Assembly (NCBI GenBank): GCA_036417435.1
Contig: CM070899.1
Location: forward strand, 175,799,494 to 175,863,493
DNA from: Inia geoffrensis
Lineage: Eukaryota; Chordata; Mammalia; Artiodactyla; Iniidae
Direction of reading: 5' to 3'
DNA: 64,000 nt
Shown here: positions 36,420 to 49,489 of the stretch, piece by piece
Layout of the letters: each line of letters opens with the position of its first letter
Numbering within the stretch: position 1 is the stretch's first letter
Program-made: the position numbers and the translations under genes
Notes under the pieces: model-generated
The model's database searches: none
Told to the model about the DNA's origin: nothing
What the model saw: the letters and a program-made list of their open reading frames with translations, nothing else

Positions 36420-37985
36420 TAAACAAAAACTACCTGCCAACCACCTTCATTCCAAGAAGCATGTGGTCTTCCTCCCTTTCCTTATCTTGAAGAAACAAAA
36501 AAAGTAAAGACACCTCATTTGTAGCCTTCCAAAAGATAAAACTATATGAAACGATAGAGGCCTGAGTTATTCTTCTGCTTAGCTCTGTAGTTAGTTTTAG
36601 GGCTGTAACCAGAGAGAAGATTTGCAATAATTTCTCTCCCTTTTTGAAGGGTAGTCTAATTTCTATGAAGCAAATTTCTAAGAAGCAAATCAACACTTAA
36701 TAAAAGGAAATCTATGTCAGAGTATATACTTTGATACTATGTATCTTTTCTATGCATTTTAGCAGCTCGTGATGCCAAGAATTTAAGAAGACTCTGATTT
36801 CCTCAGAGGCATTTTATTATGCAATAGCTGCTTATAGATTATTTTATGATCATTATACTCTAGGAAGTTATTGATAGTTCTTCCTCTGAAAAAAAATATT
36901 TTGCTTTAGCACATTTGTCACATTTGACCTGTTGGCCAAAATTTTTGTCAAATTATTTATAATAATTTGTAAGCCCACCTTTGCACAGATCACAAAAGAA
37001 AGAAACAAGGCAAATATAGCTTACTAAAATCTAAACTCTATCTCGCCTGCGTTTCAATAAATCAGTACATGGCCTGAATGGGTTAGGGAGATTATGGCAA
37101 TAGCTGAAGTAGAAAGTGACTATGAAAGGCAAGGAGGAAGTGCCTCAGTGGTATGCAGACAGAGAAGAGTTTACCTGGGAGTCTGATGTGATCTGGGGAG
37201 CAAGGCAGAAAACAACTAGATGCTAGAAATGTCTACAAGATTAAAGCATTTAGTAATAGGAGAACAAGGTAAGAAAAAAGGCTACTGCAGTGAACAATGC
37301 ATGAGTCACTATATCAGACCTTACAAAGATAACATAATGAAATGGTCACTAAACAATTTTGAGCATGAATTACCAAAATATGCTTATTTATTTATAAATA
37401 ATATATTAGTATGATAGTACTATCTCTTGGAAGGCTACAAAGGAGGTTAGAAAGCAATCACTTACTGAAACATGGGGTCTTCAAAAGAGAATAGGACATA
37501 ATCCTTGTGAATCCAGAAACGAGTTTAAATCATTTATTAAATCAGTTAAAGGTAGAGGGGAAAAAAAAACCTATCCTTAAATTAATCCAGAAATTATTTC
37601 AGTAATTTATTCCTGGTTCCCATACATGGGTAACATAAGGGAAATTTTTTGAAACTTCATTCTTAAACTGGTTAGGGATATTTCACTTCTCTTTCTGGAA
37701 CCTTACTTATTTTTGTTTTTTGTTTGTTTCGTTTTTAAGCAGTAGACAGAAAAGATAGAAAAGGAAAACCCAAATATACTGTATCCAAATTTTAAAACTT
37801 TTAACTACTGAAGGTGAGTAAAAGATTTAAAAATATATTCCCTCCAGTGTAACTGGCGGAGTCTGACCTCTCAGTAAGACAGACACAATTTCTTTGAGCT
37901 ACTCTTCTGAATTAATTAAATGTATTTTAGTAACATTGCTTTCCTAGAAAGTCTCCAATTGGGAGGAAGTGGAGAATGAAGCTGA
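36420..37985. other. Intronic DNA, nothing recognised
   Basis: No exon, named repeat or regulatory site was recognised. Confidence 0.45.
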
Positions 37986-37999
37986 AATAAGTGACAAGT

Positions 38000-38213
38000 T
38001 TTTTGTTTTTGTTTTTTTTTGCGGTACGCAGGCCTCTCACTGTTGTGGCCTCTCCCGTTGCGGAGCACAGGTTCCGGACGCGCAGGCTCAGCGGCCATGG
38101 CTCACGGGCCCAGCTGCTCCGCGGCACGTGGGATCTTCCCGGACCGGGGCACGAACCTGCGTCCCCTGCATTGGCAGGCGGACTCTCAACCACTGCGCCA
38201 CCAGGGAAGCCCC
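38000..38213 (-). mobile_element. CHR SINE, young subfamily
   Basis: Exact duplication AAGTGACAAGT at 37989-37999 and 38214-38224. It forms an inverted pair with the plus-strand copy 390 bp away. Confidence 0.95.
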
Positions 38214-38603
38214 AAGTGACAAGTATTTTAAAGAAGAGGTGCTTGCTCTTAACTTGTCCTAAGCTTCTTTTGACCTTTGATTCCTAATGTACTCTAAAGG
38301 TCACCAAACACAATCTGCCTGGAATTATTAAATTCCCATACTGATTCCACCAGCAATGATTTGGAGACTGTTGTGATATTACATCTAAGTGCTCCTTGGA
38401 TTCAATATTTTGTCATTTAATTTGTTCCCAAAATTACTTTGTGCAATGGTTTCTGTCATTTTTAAAGGCAGTAAATATGCAGAATTTCAGATGACTCATA
38501 GACTTGGATATTAAAACTACAAGTTGGTAAGGAAATAAGGAATGGTTAGTACTACTTTTATTATATCCAATTTCTTTGAATCATGACATTAGAAATATCT
38601 GAG

Positions 38604-38820
38604 GGCTTCCCTGGTGGCGCAGTGGTTGAGAGTCCGCCTGCCGATGCAGGGGATACGGGTTCGTGCCCCGGTCCGGGAAGATCCCACATGCCGCGGAGCG
38701 GCTGGGCCCGTGAGCCATGGCCGCTGAGCCTGCGCGTCCGGAGCCTGTGCTCCGCAACGGGAGAGGCCACAACAGTGAGAGGCCCGCATACTGAAAAAAA
38801 AAAAAAAAAAAAAAAAAAAA
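38604..38820 (+). mobile_element. CHR SINE, young subfamily, long pure A tail
   Basis: Duplication AGAAATATCTGAG at 38591-38603 versus 38821-38833 (one mismatch). The near-consensus body and uninterrupted A tail of about 28 nt suggest one of the youngest insertions here. Confidence 0.95.
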
Positions 38821-38889
38821 AGAAATATGTGAGAAATCAAACTAGTCTTCAATAGCTAAACACACTTCCACCCCAACCCAGAATAGAAC

Positions 38890-39978
38890 CCCAATTAAAC
38901 TTAAAAGCTTTTGCACAAAGGAAACCATAAACAAGATGAAAAGACAACCCTCAGAATGGAAGAAAATATTTGCAAATGAAGCAACTGATAAGGGATTAAT
39001 CTCCAAAATATACAAAGAACTCATGCAGCTCAATATCAAAAAAACAAACAACCCAATAAAAAAATGGGCAGAAGGACTAAATAGACATTTCTCCAAAGAA
39101 GACATACAGATGGCCAAGAGGCACATGAAAAGATGCTCAACATCACTTATTATTAGACAATTGCAAATCAAAACTACAATGAGGTATCACCTCACACCAG
39201 TCAGAATGGCCATCATCAAAAAAATCTACAAACAATAAATGCTGGAGAGGGTGTGGAGAAAAGGGAACACTCTTATACTGTTGGTGGGAATGTAAATTGA
39301 TACAGCCACTATGGTGAACAGTATGGAGGGGTTCCTTAAAAAACTAAAAATAGAACTACCATATGACCGAGCAATCCTACTCCTGGGTACATACCTGGAG
39401 AAAACCATAATTCAAAAAGATACATGCACCCCAGTGTTCACTGCAGCACTATTTACAATAGCCAGGACATGGAAGCAACCTAAATGTCTATCAACAGAGG
39501 AATGGATAAAGAAGATGTGGTACATATATACAGTGGAATATTAGCCATAAAAAGGAACAAAACTGCCATCTGCAGAGACATGGATGGACCTAGAGACTGT
39601 CATCAGAGTGAAGTAAGAAAGAGAAAAACAAACATCATATAACATTGCTTATATGTGGAATCTAGAAAAATGATACAGATGAACTTATTTGCAAAGCAGA
39701 AATAGACACACAGATGGATACCAAGGAGGGAAGGTTGGTGGGATGAACTGCGAGATTGGGATTGACATATATACACTACTATGTATAAAATAGATAACTA
39801 ATGAGAACCTACTGTACAGCACAAGGAACTCAGTGCTCTGTGGTGACCTAAATGGGAAGGAAATCCAAAAAAAGAGGGGATATATGTATACATACAGTTG
39901 ACTCACTTTGCTGTACAGCAGAAACTAACACACACTGTAAAGCAATGATACTCCAATAAAAATTAATTATTAAAAAAA
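38890..39978 (+). mobile_element. 5'-truncated L1
   Basis: ORF2 C-terminal sequence ([12 protein letters not shown] start, then [19 protein letters not shown] at about 38990-39050) and a complete 3' UTR ending CTCCAATAAAAATTAATTATT. The reading frame is broken by stops after short stretches. Confidence 0.9.
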
Positions 39979-39989
39979 ATTGGAAAAAC

Positions 39990-42900
39990 TTTTCTGAAAA
40001 AAAATTGTACTTAAAATTAAAACAAAATAAAACAAACCTTTGGACGTTATTATTGATTAAAATCACAATTATGTGGAAAACAATTTAATTGATAAGCTAA
40101 CAAAACTATGAATGATGATAATTAATTATACTTACACTTCCTTATCAGAGTAATTTAGGCTTACTTTGCTAATGGTAACAAACACAGTTCTGTGAGGCTA
40201 CGTGATTTTGCAAGGAACTCTACTAAAGATAATTTGATAAAAATTTTTTAAGTCAAACCAAATTAATTTTTAAAAGACAACTTACATTGAGAACAAAACA
40301 CTCTCCTTTAAAAACCTCAACAATCATATACTTTTGTAATGATAATTTGTATATAATCAATCAGAAAGAGGAACTAGTATACACAGAGAAAAGTACCTGT
40401 GATCAAGAAGTCAGGAATTCAGATGAGAAAGTTTCTTTAATCCTCTGCTCTTAAATCTTTTAACAGTCATGATTACTTTCAATGCAAAAAAGCATACCAA
40501 GCAAGACGTAAGTTTCACTTTGCACTTAAATTCTTATTATTCTGCAACCTTATCATTTTATGTATTGTTATGAAGTATTTAATAACTATAACTGATTAAT
40601 TACTTAAGTATTCTTAATTTATAAACTTTGACATGTTAAGGTTTTTTGGTATAAAAGGGTTTAAGTTATAACTTTTCATATCAAAACATCATACCCATTA
40701 AGATAAAATGTATTTAGTTTTAAATGCAGTATTTATGCTAGCCTATAAGAAAATAAACTTTATGAAAAAAACCCTGAAAGTTATTTTATTAGTTTCTTTA
40801 CGTACACATAATAAATGCCCATTCAATTTTCTTTTTGCGGGTCATACTCAGTTACATAAATTTACTGAGCTATTAATTATTACTTTTATACTACAGTTCA
40901 ATTAATATGTTAGCAAGAGGTCTAAGTTGACACAGATTAAGGTCTTATCAAAATATTAAAATAATAAACTATCTAGCTGACATTTATAGAACAGATGAAC
41001 AGAAACTTGATAATTTTCTACACAGTTCCTGATGTTTACACTATTACTTCTTATTGATAACTAATTATTTCATTATCCTCAATGTGTCATAAAATATTAT
41101 ATGACATACATATAATTATATTCATACAGTATATAATCCACTCTATACACTCTTTGCCTCACATGGCATGACTTTTTTAGTTAATCTTCATTAATAAGCT
41201 AATTCATACTGAACTTTCTTTTACAGATATCAGCTAAATTTTTTTTGCATATCAATGAATTTGAGATACAAATACAACTGCCATTTTGCACACCACCAAA
41301 CATGTATTTGGATGCATATAAATTTGTTTCATAAATCAGGGCTACTTCACTTAAAAGAGTATTAACATAAAATGTATACTTAAAAGTAAAATAATGCCTT
41401 TACTAAAAATTATACCTATATTAATTAATATGGCCTTTCATTTAGTGTTAATTACCTTCATAAAAATTTAAAGGATAGAGAAGGCTAAATTCAGAGTGTT
41501 TATCCATTGACATATTTTGCTTTTTAGTTTAAAAAGCCATGGTGCTGTTAGAGAAGTAATCATATATATTTTCTGCTTAATTATGAAAAATTTAAGGAAA
41601 GCGGATGGATCCAGGGTCGGGGACAACCCCAAGACATCATTTGTGTAGTACAACTTCATAAAAGAAATTTTTTTTCAAAAGAAAGTGAGCTTTGAAAAGT
41701 ATTTCAAGAGCTATTTAGGTATAGCCTGATGATATAAAAATAAAATGAAACTTAGATTATTTTACTACGTATACTTTATTTTCAAAAGCAAAATAAAGCA
41801 GGAAATCTTTAATGCTAAATATATGAAAAGAATAAAATTTTTATTGAAACAAAGTAACAACTAGAGAGCCAAATTGTTTTTCTAGTTGCTGTATGACCAT
41901 ATTTTAGATAGTACTGAAAGCTATGCAATAATAATGTAAAATCGAAACTTCAACACAGAATGAGAAGACAGTATTAGAACACATATATAATTAATGGGAT
42001 ATAGAGCTCTCCAGACACATTCTAAGAATTGACAAATGTAACCTGCATGGTTAAAAGTCTGTATTAACAGCAGGGACTGTGTAAGTGGGGTTTTTTTTGG
42101 TTTATTAATAGAATGCCTTGACAAATCAAAAGATTTTTATTAGCCACTATAATAGCTACTACAGATTTCCTTGTGCTTATTATACTTTCGACATACAGTT
42201 TAATAAAAACCTGCTAAGTAGACTACATTTCAGGAAAATTTATTTTAAAAAAAACTAGTTTACAAAAAGAAATGAGAAGTTTGTCCTTTTCTACTTAATT
42301 TATTTTTGTCTTATCAACAAAAGTTACTGTTAATGATGTTTATAGTACTAATACTGAAAGTGAGTATAATACTCTTTAACAGTAAGTGCTGGGCGATAGG
42401 AATGCTTCACTGCAGGTTTCAGCGCTGCTACCAGCATGATAAAAAGGTAAGCTAAGTAAACTTTAAATGTTAGAGATGACACTACCTAACAGCAGCATAC
42501 ATACTGGTTAAAAGGAGAAAAAGCAACTCAGCAACCTCAATGTAAAACAGAGGAATTTTTCCTCCACCGAATTAAAGACAGTTTTAAACTTGTTTGACTG
42601 TAGCAAGTAACAACTGCATCCTTTATCCTTTTTCCTTTTAAAAAAGGTTTGACATGTAAAATTAACTTGATATACGTATAACTGATTTACTCATAGGGCA
42701 AGTGCTTCAGAGAAATGGAGAATGTTTCAGTTTCCCTTTGTCAAGAGAGATTCCTCAAGTTAAAACTTAAGTTGAAACTTAACCATAACTATTTAAAATG
42801 AATTTATTTCATTAGTAACTACTATTATAAGGTTAACATTTATAGATATTTGTAGGAGCATAACAATTTTATGATTTGGAGTTTGCCTATCACTGATAAA

Positions 42901-43255
42901 CAGACCACATCTTTTCAATTTCATGTCATTACACAACCAAAAGCTAATTTAATGCAATTATATTGGCTTCGGAGGTATTAATAACAAAAGGAAATGCTTG
43001 GAAAATTATGAGATGCTTTTGAAATATGTTTCTTTCTTACTAGAATCCCAAAACTTAATAAGATAAGAAACAAATAAAGTGACACACGGCTTTCTAGGAG
43101 ATTGTTACTACTGAGGTGATTCACAAGCGAACTATGCTGCAAATTTAGCTGACTTTATACACAGCCTGAAATGAATTTATACAATATTTGCTTAGCCGAA
43201 AAGAAAATCAACTGTTGTTAACACTATCATTAAACGTGAATTATAAAGAATTATT
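39990..43255. other. Intronic DNA, nothing recognised
   Basis: AT-rich sequence. A plus-strand acceptor/donor-like pair near 42411-42447 encloses only about 31 nt and is antisense to DNAJC1. Confidence 0.45.
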
Positions 43256-43258
43256 GGC

Positions 43259-43470
43259 GGGCTACCCTGGTGGTGCAGTGGTTGACAATCCGCCTGCTGA
43301 TGCAGGGGACACGGGTTCGTGATCCGGTCCAGGAGGATCCCACATGCAGCGGAGCGTCTGGGCCCGTGAGCCATGGCTCCTGAGCCTGCGCATCCGGAGC
43401 CTGTGCTCCGTAATGGGAGAGGCCACAACAGTGAAAGGCCCGCGTACCGCAAAAAAAAAAAAAAAAGAAA
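43259..43470 (+). mobile_element. CHR SINE
   Basis: Plus-strand copy with a mutated head (GGGCTACCCTGGTGGTGCAG). Duplication AAAGAATTATTGGC at 43245-43258 versus 43471-43484 (one mismatch). Confidence 0.93.
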
Positions 43471-45794
43471 AAAGAGTTATTGGCAATGACTGTTTCAGTG
43501 AGCTTTTTGTCTCAACAGAGAATAAGAATTTAAGAAACTGAAGAAAAGTAAAAAAAACCACTGTATATCATTTTTCACGCTTCTAATTATGATTTTCCAG
43601 TTATACATTCTCCTTCAACAAAAAACAATTCTCATGTAAATATCAAACCAAATATTACTTATGGTTTGCTGTTATAATACTTTGAGGATTAAAAATACCA
43701 ATTGTAAACCAATGGCACATACCTATTGAAATGCTTTATAAGACATCAAAATTAATCCAGGTAATGGTATATGAGTAGGAAGGTAAGAAAACTTACTATT
43801 CTTTTTTCCAGTTTTCTTGGTATTCTAAAAGAAGTAGACACTAAAATCAACAGTGTACAGAGAACATTAACATCCATATTTTTTCCCTATTTCCACCACA
43901 CTTCTCCATACAGTGACAATGGACTCTTTATTTGACTATGAAAGAAAACCATTTCTGATGAGTAAGAATATTTACCACTTAAAGAGCATGTGTGTTCATA
44001 AAAAGAATATTTTACCAAAAAAAATCCTAAATTTGGATTAATTTAAATTGATTTAATTTTTTAAAAATCAGGGAACTGAACTGGAAAAATACGTTCTCTT
44101 AAGAACTCAAATGTTGAACGATAGATAGTAAGCATAACAATTAATAATATAGATGGCCTTGTTTAATTATGGTTCAATACTGATTTTAAGCACCTGATTT
44201 CCTACTAATAAAATGTCTTTTACTAACTTGTTAGATATGCAAGCTCATTCTAATACTAGTTAGGAACCTTTGACTAACAATTTTAACATACTTTTTTCCA
44301 ACAAATAATAACAATGAAACAGATACTTAAATAGCCATTTTTTCAAATTATTTGTGGACTTGCTGAATCAGCTTCCCTAGTTAAAACTGACATATATTCA
44401 TCCTTAAATATTATTTTTTAAAAATCCATTCTGCCTTCAATATCTTATGTAAAACAATATAAAGCATATATTTGGAAAGATACAGCAAAGATTCTCCCTT
44501 AGAAAGTACTGAAGCTCCATCTAGAGGCTTTTCGCCCTATTACTGTCACTTGCAATATAAGTAATATCACCTAGAAATGTGAATAATATTAAAATGTCAG
44601 AGATTTCTTTTGTATATACCCTTTTGTTATTCATGATGAGTTCTTGACCTAACCTTCTTAGGGTAGCTCTAGCTCCATCACTGCCATCAAGTGGTAAAAA
44701 GCTAAAACTGAACTTTGAAAGAAAAGAAAAGGAAGGAAAAAAGAAAAAAAAAAAAAACAGGAAAAAAAATGATATACCTATACCACTTACATACCCTCGT
44801 TTTTTTGGTTCAAAAAATAAGTTTGTTTTTTTTTCCTGTGTCATTTACTATCTTAGTGATTATGGAGAAAACTGATTTGCCATCTGTTTCTAGAAAATAG
44901 TCATTTCCTATAAATGGGAAACTTTTCTGGATATTTTTACATTTACAAGGTACATAAAAATACTTTGAATGAAGTCATTATGTAGTTTAGTGATATATTT
45001 AATGTAACTACAGTTCATAAATTACTTCACTGATAGGGATAGCAGTGAGAAACACAAAGAATTACTTAAGATTGATGAATTTTATAGTGCATTACAACAG
45101 TTATTAAAAAAAATGATGTGGCTAAAATAAGGATTTTCTATTACCTCTAAAAATAATCTAGATTTTAATAAACTGAACACTTTCATTGTACTCTCAGGAT
45201 GTGGTGATAGCAAAATATCCCCAAAAGGTCTTCCACAGCCTATGAATGGAGAAGGATCGGAATAATGATTTAACACTGTGGAAAGAAAAAGTAAAAAAAT
45301 TAACCATGAGGAAACAAGTCAAAAAGTGAATTCAAATTTATTTAATATCTTTCCTTTTTTTTTTTAAAATGAACATATACTTCCTGAATTATGTTATAGG
45401 AGTTAGGACTGTCAAAGAAACAAAACTACAACTACAGAACCTAGGAGAAAAGACCCATGAAATAATGTCTCAGTTCAAGGAATGCTGCTATGTGAGATGC
45501 ATCACTCATGACATAATTTTTAAATATTTAAAAAAATTATCTGTATACAAAATAGTATGTAGGAATGTAGTTAACTTCATCTCATAATCATGTTTAGAAA
45601 TTTTCCAACATTGCTAAAATAGATATTAATGGACCACTCTTTCTGTTTTATATATTTGTAACATGAAAATTTCAGAATACTCTGATTTTATTCTTTTGAT
45701 TGGATTTAAATTTTTACTGAGACACTTGTTTACAAATCACAGAGAACATGAAAATTTTGTAGCTTTGATTATAGGTATGAATTACCATGTTAAT

Positions 45795-46012
45795 TAACAA
45801 CAGCAGCCAACATTCATTGAGTTCCTAATATGTGCCAGGCATTTTTCTAGATGTTTCACATGTATTAAATAGTCTCTCAGCAAAGCTATAAGATAGGTAC
45901 TACTAATATTATATAGATAAGGAAACTGAGGCACAGAGAGGTTAAATAACCACCCACAGTCACACACTAAGTGTAGGGATGAGATATGAACCTAAGTAGT
46001 CTGCCTGGGTAT
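45795..46012 (-). repeat. MIR SINE
   Basis: Well-preserved antisense MIR: TATGTGCCAGGCATTTTTCTAG and GGAAACTGAGGCACAGAGAG. Confidence 0.9.
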
Positions 46013-46017
46013 AAGGC

Positions 46018-46268
46018 AGGTTTTCTCAATCTTGGCACTATTGACATTTTGACCAGATAATTCTTTACCTGGGGCGGGGGTGCTCTTTGGTGTATTGCAA
46101 GATGTTTGGCAGCATCCCTGGCATCTACCACCAGATGCCATTAACATGACCTCACCCCCCTACCCCCAGTTATGATAACCAAAAATGTCTCCAAACATTG
46201 CCAAATGTCTGGGGGGGAGGGGGGGAGGGAGGGAGGGAGGGAGGGTGGGTGGGGAACTGCCCCCAGTT
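46018..46268 (-). mobile_element. MER20-like hAT DNA transposon with G-rich expansion
   Basis: Antisense copy with the typical CCAAAAATGTCTCCAAACATT and CAGCATCCCTGGCATCTACC phrases. A G-rich, GGGA-type low-complexity expansion occupies 46211-46254. Confidence 0.75.
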
Positions 46269-46734
46269 AAAAATCAATGATATAAGATTAATTAATCTGT
46301 TATAACACTGCAGAAACAAAGGATGACCAATTAATCTGAAATTAGTTTTCCTCCATTTTAAATTATTTACCACAATACAGAAAATTTTAAATCTAAAACA
46401 GATGGTTTAGGATAGCAATACTCTAAGTCTTACCATTTAGGGGATGACATGTCATATAATTAAAAATCATAATATGAGGGGCAAACCTCATACAAGGTTT
46501 ATGTAGGCAAACATGAAAATAATAAGGAGATACATAAATTTCATCCAAATTTACAGAAGTTGTTACCTCTGGCAAATGGGTCTGAGGGACAAAGTACGGG
46601 AATATCACCTTTCACTTCATGTATTTTGGTAGTGTGTTAACTTTTTTTCAAATAACATTTTGGTTTTTTACTAAGTTTTTGAGAAACCAAATTTTAGGAA
46701 AAACATTTTCTTTCTGACATCAGCACTTCAGTTA

Positions 46735-46990
46735 TGCTTATTAACTACAGGGTTGCGGATGGGAAGGAGGCTAGACTGAGGAAGGACCCAGGCAGCCGGT
46801 GTCCACTTAGGCTAGAGAAAGAACACATCCCTGCCCATCAGTCCACCTCAAGCCGAGTGCTTCAGTCCACAGCTCAGACCAGGCTGCTTCAGGGCCCACA
46901 TTGCCACGTATGGCCTAGGAAACGCCACTCTTACCCTAGGCAGCGATTATTCCAGAGGGCATAATGCTCTGTGCTGGGCCTGGAAGAATC
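46735..46990. other. GC-richer unique block
   Basis: About 250 bp with much higher GC content than its surroundings and no repeat I can name. It contains a minus-strand 45-nt acceptor/donor pair at 46935-46979. Confidence 0.4.
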
Positions 46991-46999
46991 TTTTTCCAG

Positions 47000-48400
47000 G
47001 TTTTTCACTGATGTTTTCCCATGAGCTGTTTTCAGTGGTTTTCCCATATTTCTCTCTGTTATGTTTTATCTTACATACTAATGTAGGAAATACAACAAAT
47101 TCATAATAAAATTCATGATAAAATAATCATGCTTACTTAGACAAAAAATATTAACTAGATAGTTAACCATGGGTTTGAAAACTAGTAAACTGAATAACAA
47201 ATTAAAAGACTACTAGAGGTGTATATTTTCAAGAGTGCTGCTTAAAGATGTGTATAAAACTGGATATACAATTTTCAAACAATTCTTATTTTTTCTAGAA
47301 CTCTCTGCAATAACTTTAACCATGTACATTTTGCCAATCCCCAATCATAGCAAGCTTTCTTTCCAGTTACTTTGATTATTCAGAAATCCTTTAAAGAAAA
47401 CACAGAGTAATAAGTACTCTTCTATTCCTTTAACTTTAAATTCTCTCATTGTCATCTTTATTTCTTTTCCTTCATTTTCCTACTTGTTTTTACTACTGTA
47501 AACTAAATTATACATACTACATTGTATCCTTTTCTTTTAGTGAGTATACATATCAATTTTCCATTTTGTTTCATAAATTTAATAAAGTAATATTTATAAT
47601 GTTTATGTTCAAGTAATGTTCATAGTTCCACTTTATTTAGTATAATCTACTTATCCATTCTGTTGATCTCTGCAATGATTTTTTACTATATCAACTTGGC
47701 AACTAAATATTTTTCACACTTTTACCTTCTTCTCTATCCTCACTGCCTTTATTTAGGCTCTGATCTTTTTTTTCCTTTTGTTTTCAGTTGTTTAGCCTCG
47801 TTATACTTTTGCTAGCTATTAGTTATACAAGTAATACATGAATACACACATCTTCTTATAAAAATTTAAATAACACAGAGTAAAACATCCCCCTTAACTA
47901 GCCCCCTGGCAAAGCCCACTCCTTCAACAGAAGTTATTATGGTTATCAGTTTGGTGCATATACACACTTCTAGATATTTTTTCTTTTTTTAATTAATTTA
48001 CTTTCATATATGTGTACATGTAGAAATCTTCCACTTTATATTATACCATCATTAAGCAAAGCACTTTCCTTGTATTAAAAAAAAGAACTCATAATTAATG
48101 TCTGCTTTTGTCCATTCACATATTGCTTTGCTGGGCTTTGATGTTAATATTCATTTTCATACAAGATATGCTATGTAACACTAGTTTTACCAAGGATTTG
48201 GCTTATTATTGGCAACATTTAATTGAAAATACCATGGTGTAAAACATACACTATTTTAACACATAAAATATATATGTAGGGACCTGAAACTACAACTATA
48301 ATTGGATTTAAAAGCTTAACAAAAATATTCTCTTTAAAGTTTTAAAATATTAATCAGAATGATCAAGGAACTAGGGTTTTATTTTCCCTCTGGTACATTT
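47000..48400. other. Intronic DNA, possible old repeat at about 47800-48170
   Basis: No confident element. The 47800-48170 part has the feel of an old LINE 3' region (cytosolic-protein-free, TATA-rich), unassigned. Confidence 0.3.
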
Positions 48401-48403
48401 TTT

Positions 48404-48600
48404 TAAACAGCTTTATTGAAGCATAAGCCATAAAAGTCACCTGTTTTAAGTACACAATGATTTTTTAGTAAATGTAAAGAGCTGTGCAAGGTTATCACAA
48501 TCCAGTTTTAGAATATTTCCAACACCCCAGAAAGATCTCTCATGTCCATCTCTGTAGATTTGCCTTTTCTGAACATTTCATATAAATGGAAGGGATGAGG
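48404..48600 (-). mobile_element. Old L1 3' fragment
   Basis: Antisense old L1 3' UTR: ACAGCTTTATTGAAGCATAA, GTTATCACAATCCAGTTTTAG and ACATTTCATATAAATGGAA. Confidence 0.75.
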
Positions 48601-48929
48601 TTTTCCTGATATATTTAAATATCAGATTTAGTAGCAAAAAACAAAATACTTTTTGCATAAAGATTTTGCTGAAGTCTTTTCTAAACATTAACATGCTTTG
48701 CTCATTTGGTAAGGATGCTATAAATATAACTGAACTCTTTTCCTTCTTTCCCTCCCTCCCTCCTTTCCTTCCTTTCTTCTTTTTCCAATTTTCACTCTTA
48801 TAGTATTTAGTGATCATCACTGTTAATAGACCACAGTTTTCAATACAGTATACATAGAAGGTATAAGGAATGGGCCTTTCTATATCCACTCCAATACATA
48901 TCCTGATAGTTTAATGAAAATCAAAACAA

Positions 48930-49290
48930 GGGACTTCCCTGGTGGTGCAGTGATTAAGAATCCGCCTGCCAATGCAGGGGACACGGGTTCAAGCCCTGGT
49001 CCAGGAAGATCCCACATGCCATGAAGCAACTAAGCCCATGCACCACAACTACTGAGCCTGTGCTCTAGAGCCCGTGCTCTAGAGCCCATGAGCCACAACT
49101 ACCGAGCCTACGTGCCACAACTACTGAAGCCCGCACGCCTAGAGCCCCATGGTCCGCAACCAGAGAAGCCACCACGATGAGAAGCTCACGCACCGCAATG
49201 AAGAGTAGCCCCGCTCGCCGCAACTAGAGAAAGCCCACGTGTAGCAACGAAGACCCAACGCAGCCAAATATAAAAATAAATAAATTTATC
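48930..49290 (+). mobile_element. Long CHR-2-type SINE
   Basis: About 350-bp CHR variant starting GGGACTTCCCTGGTGGTGCAG, with repeated CCACAACTACTGAGCC-type modules and an AATAAATAAA tail. The flanking duplication, AAAATCAAAACAA-like, is imperfect. Confidence 0.88.
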
Positions 49291-49489
49291 AAAAAACAAA
49301 ACAGAAATCCAACATATGAACATATCATGTCCTTGAGATGTTTTAGTTTCTCCTAAATGTGGAATATACTTTTAAAAAATTGATGAGAAATCCATTTAAT
49401 AGTCTCTAAAAATTTGGAATTCTATCCCCAAGTGGAATTCTATCTCCAAATAGAAATCCATCCTCCAAAAAATTCTGGCGTCACTCTTA

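Larger units (their letters stand above)
44521..46581 (-). other. Candidate spliced three-exon ORF of unknown identity
   Basis: Three minus-strand segments behave like consecutive exons. The first (46581-46434, 148 bp) has acceptor CCCTCAG and donor GTAAGACT, and its peptide begins THLPEVTTSVNLDEIYV. The second (45275-45145, 131 bp) has acceptor TTTCCACAG and donor GTAATAG, with peptide LNHYSDPSPFIGCGRPFGD and onward. The third (44712-44521) has acceptor TTTCAAAG behind a long pyrimidine tract and a TAG stop at 44521-44523, with peptide LPLDGSDGARATLRRLGQEL. Phases join without a shift (1/2, then 0), giving about 156 codons. No start codon, upstream exon or clear poly(A) signal was found, and I recognise no family. 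MIR and MER20-like repeats sit in its first intron. It may be a coincidence of AT-rich DNA, a lncRNA or a decayed gene. Confidence 0.2.

Noticed and set aside
38583..38855. Recurrent ORFs of about 60-110 codons with nearly the same peptide (MVESPPADAGDTGSCPG and reverse-strand counterparts) at many positions
   Set aside because: Each falls exactly on a CHR SINE. The similarity is due to the repeat, not a protein family.
46935..46979. A 45-nt minus-strand exon (acceptor CTTCCAG, donor GTAAGAG) upstream of the exon-like cluster
   Set aside because: Its only open frame does not match the phase of the next candidate exon; joining gives an early stop.
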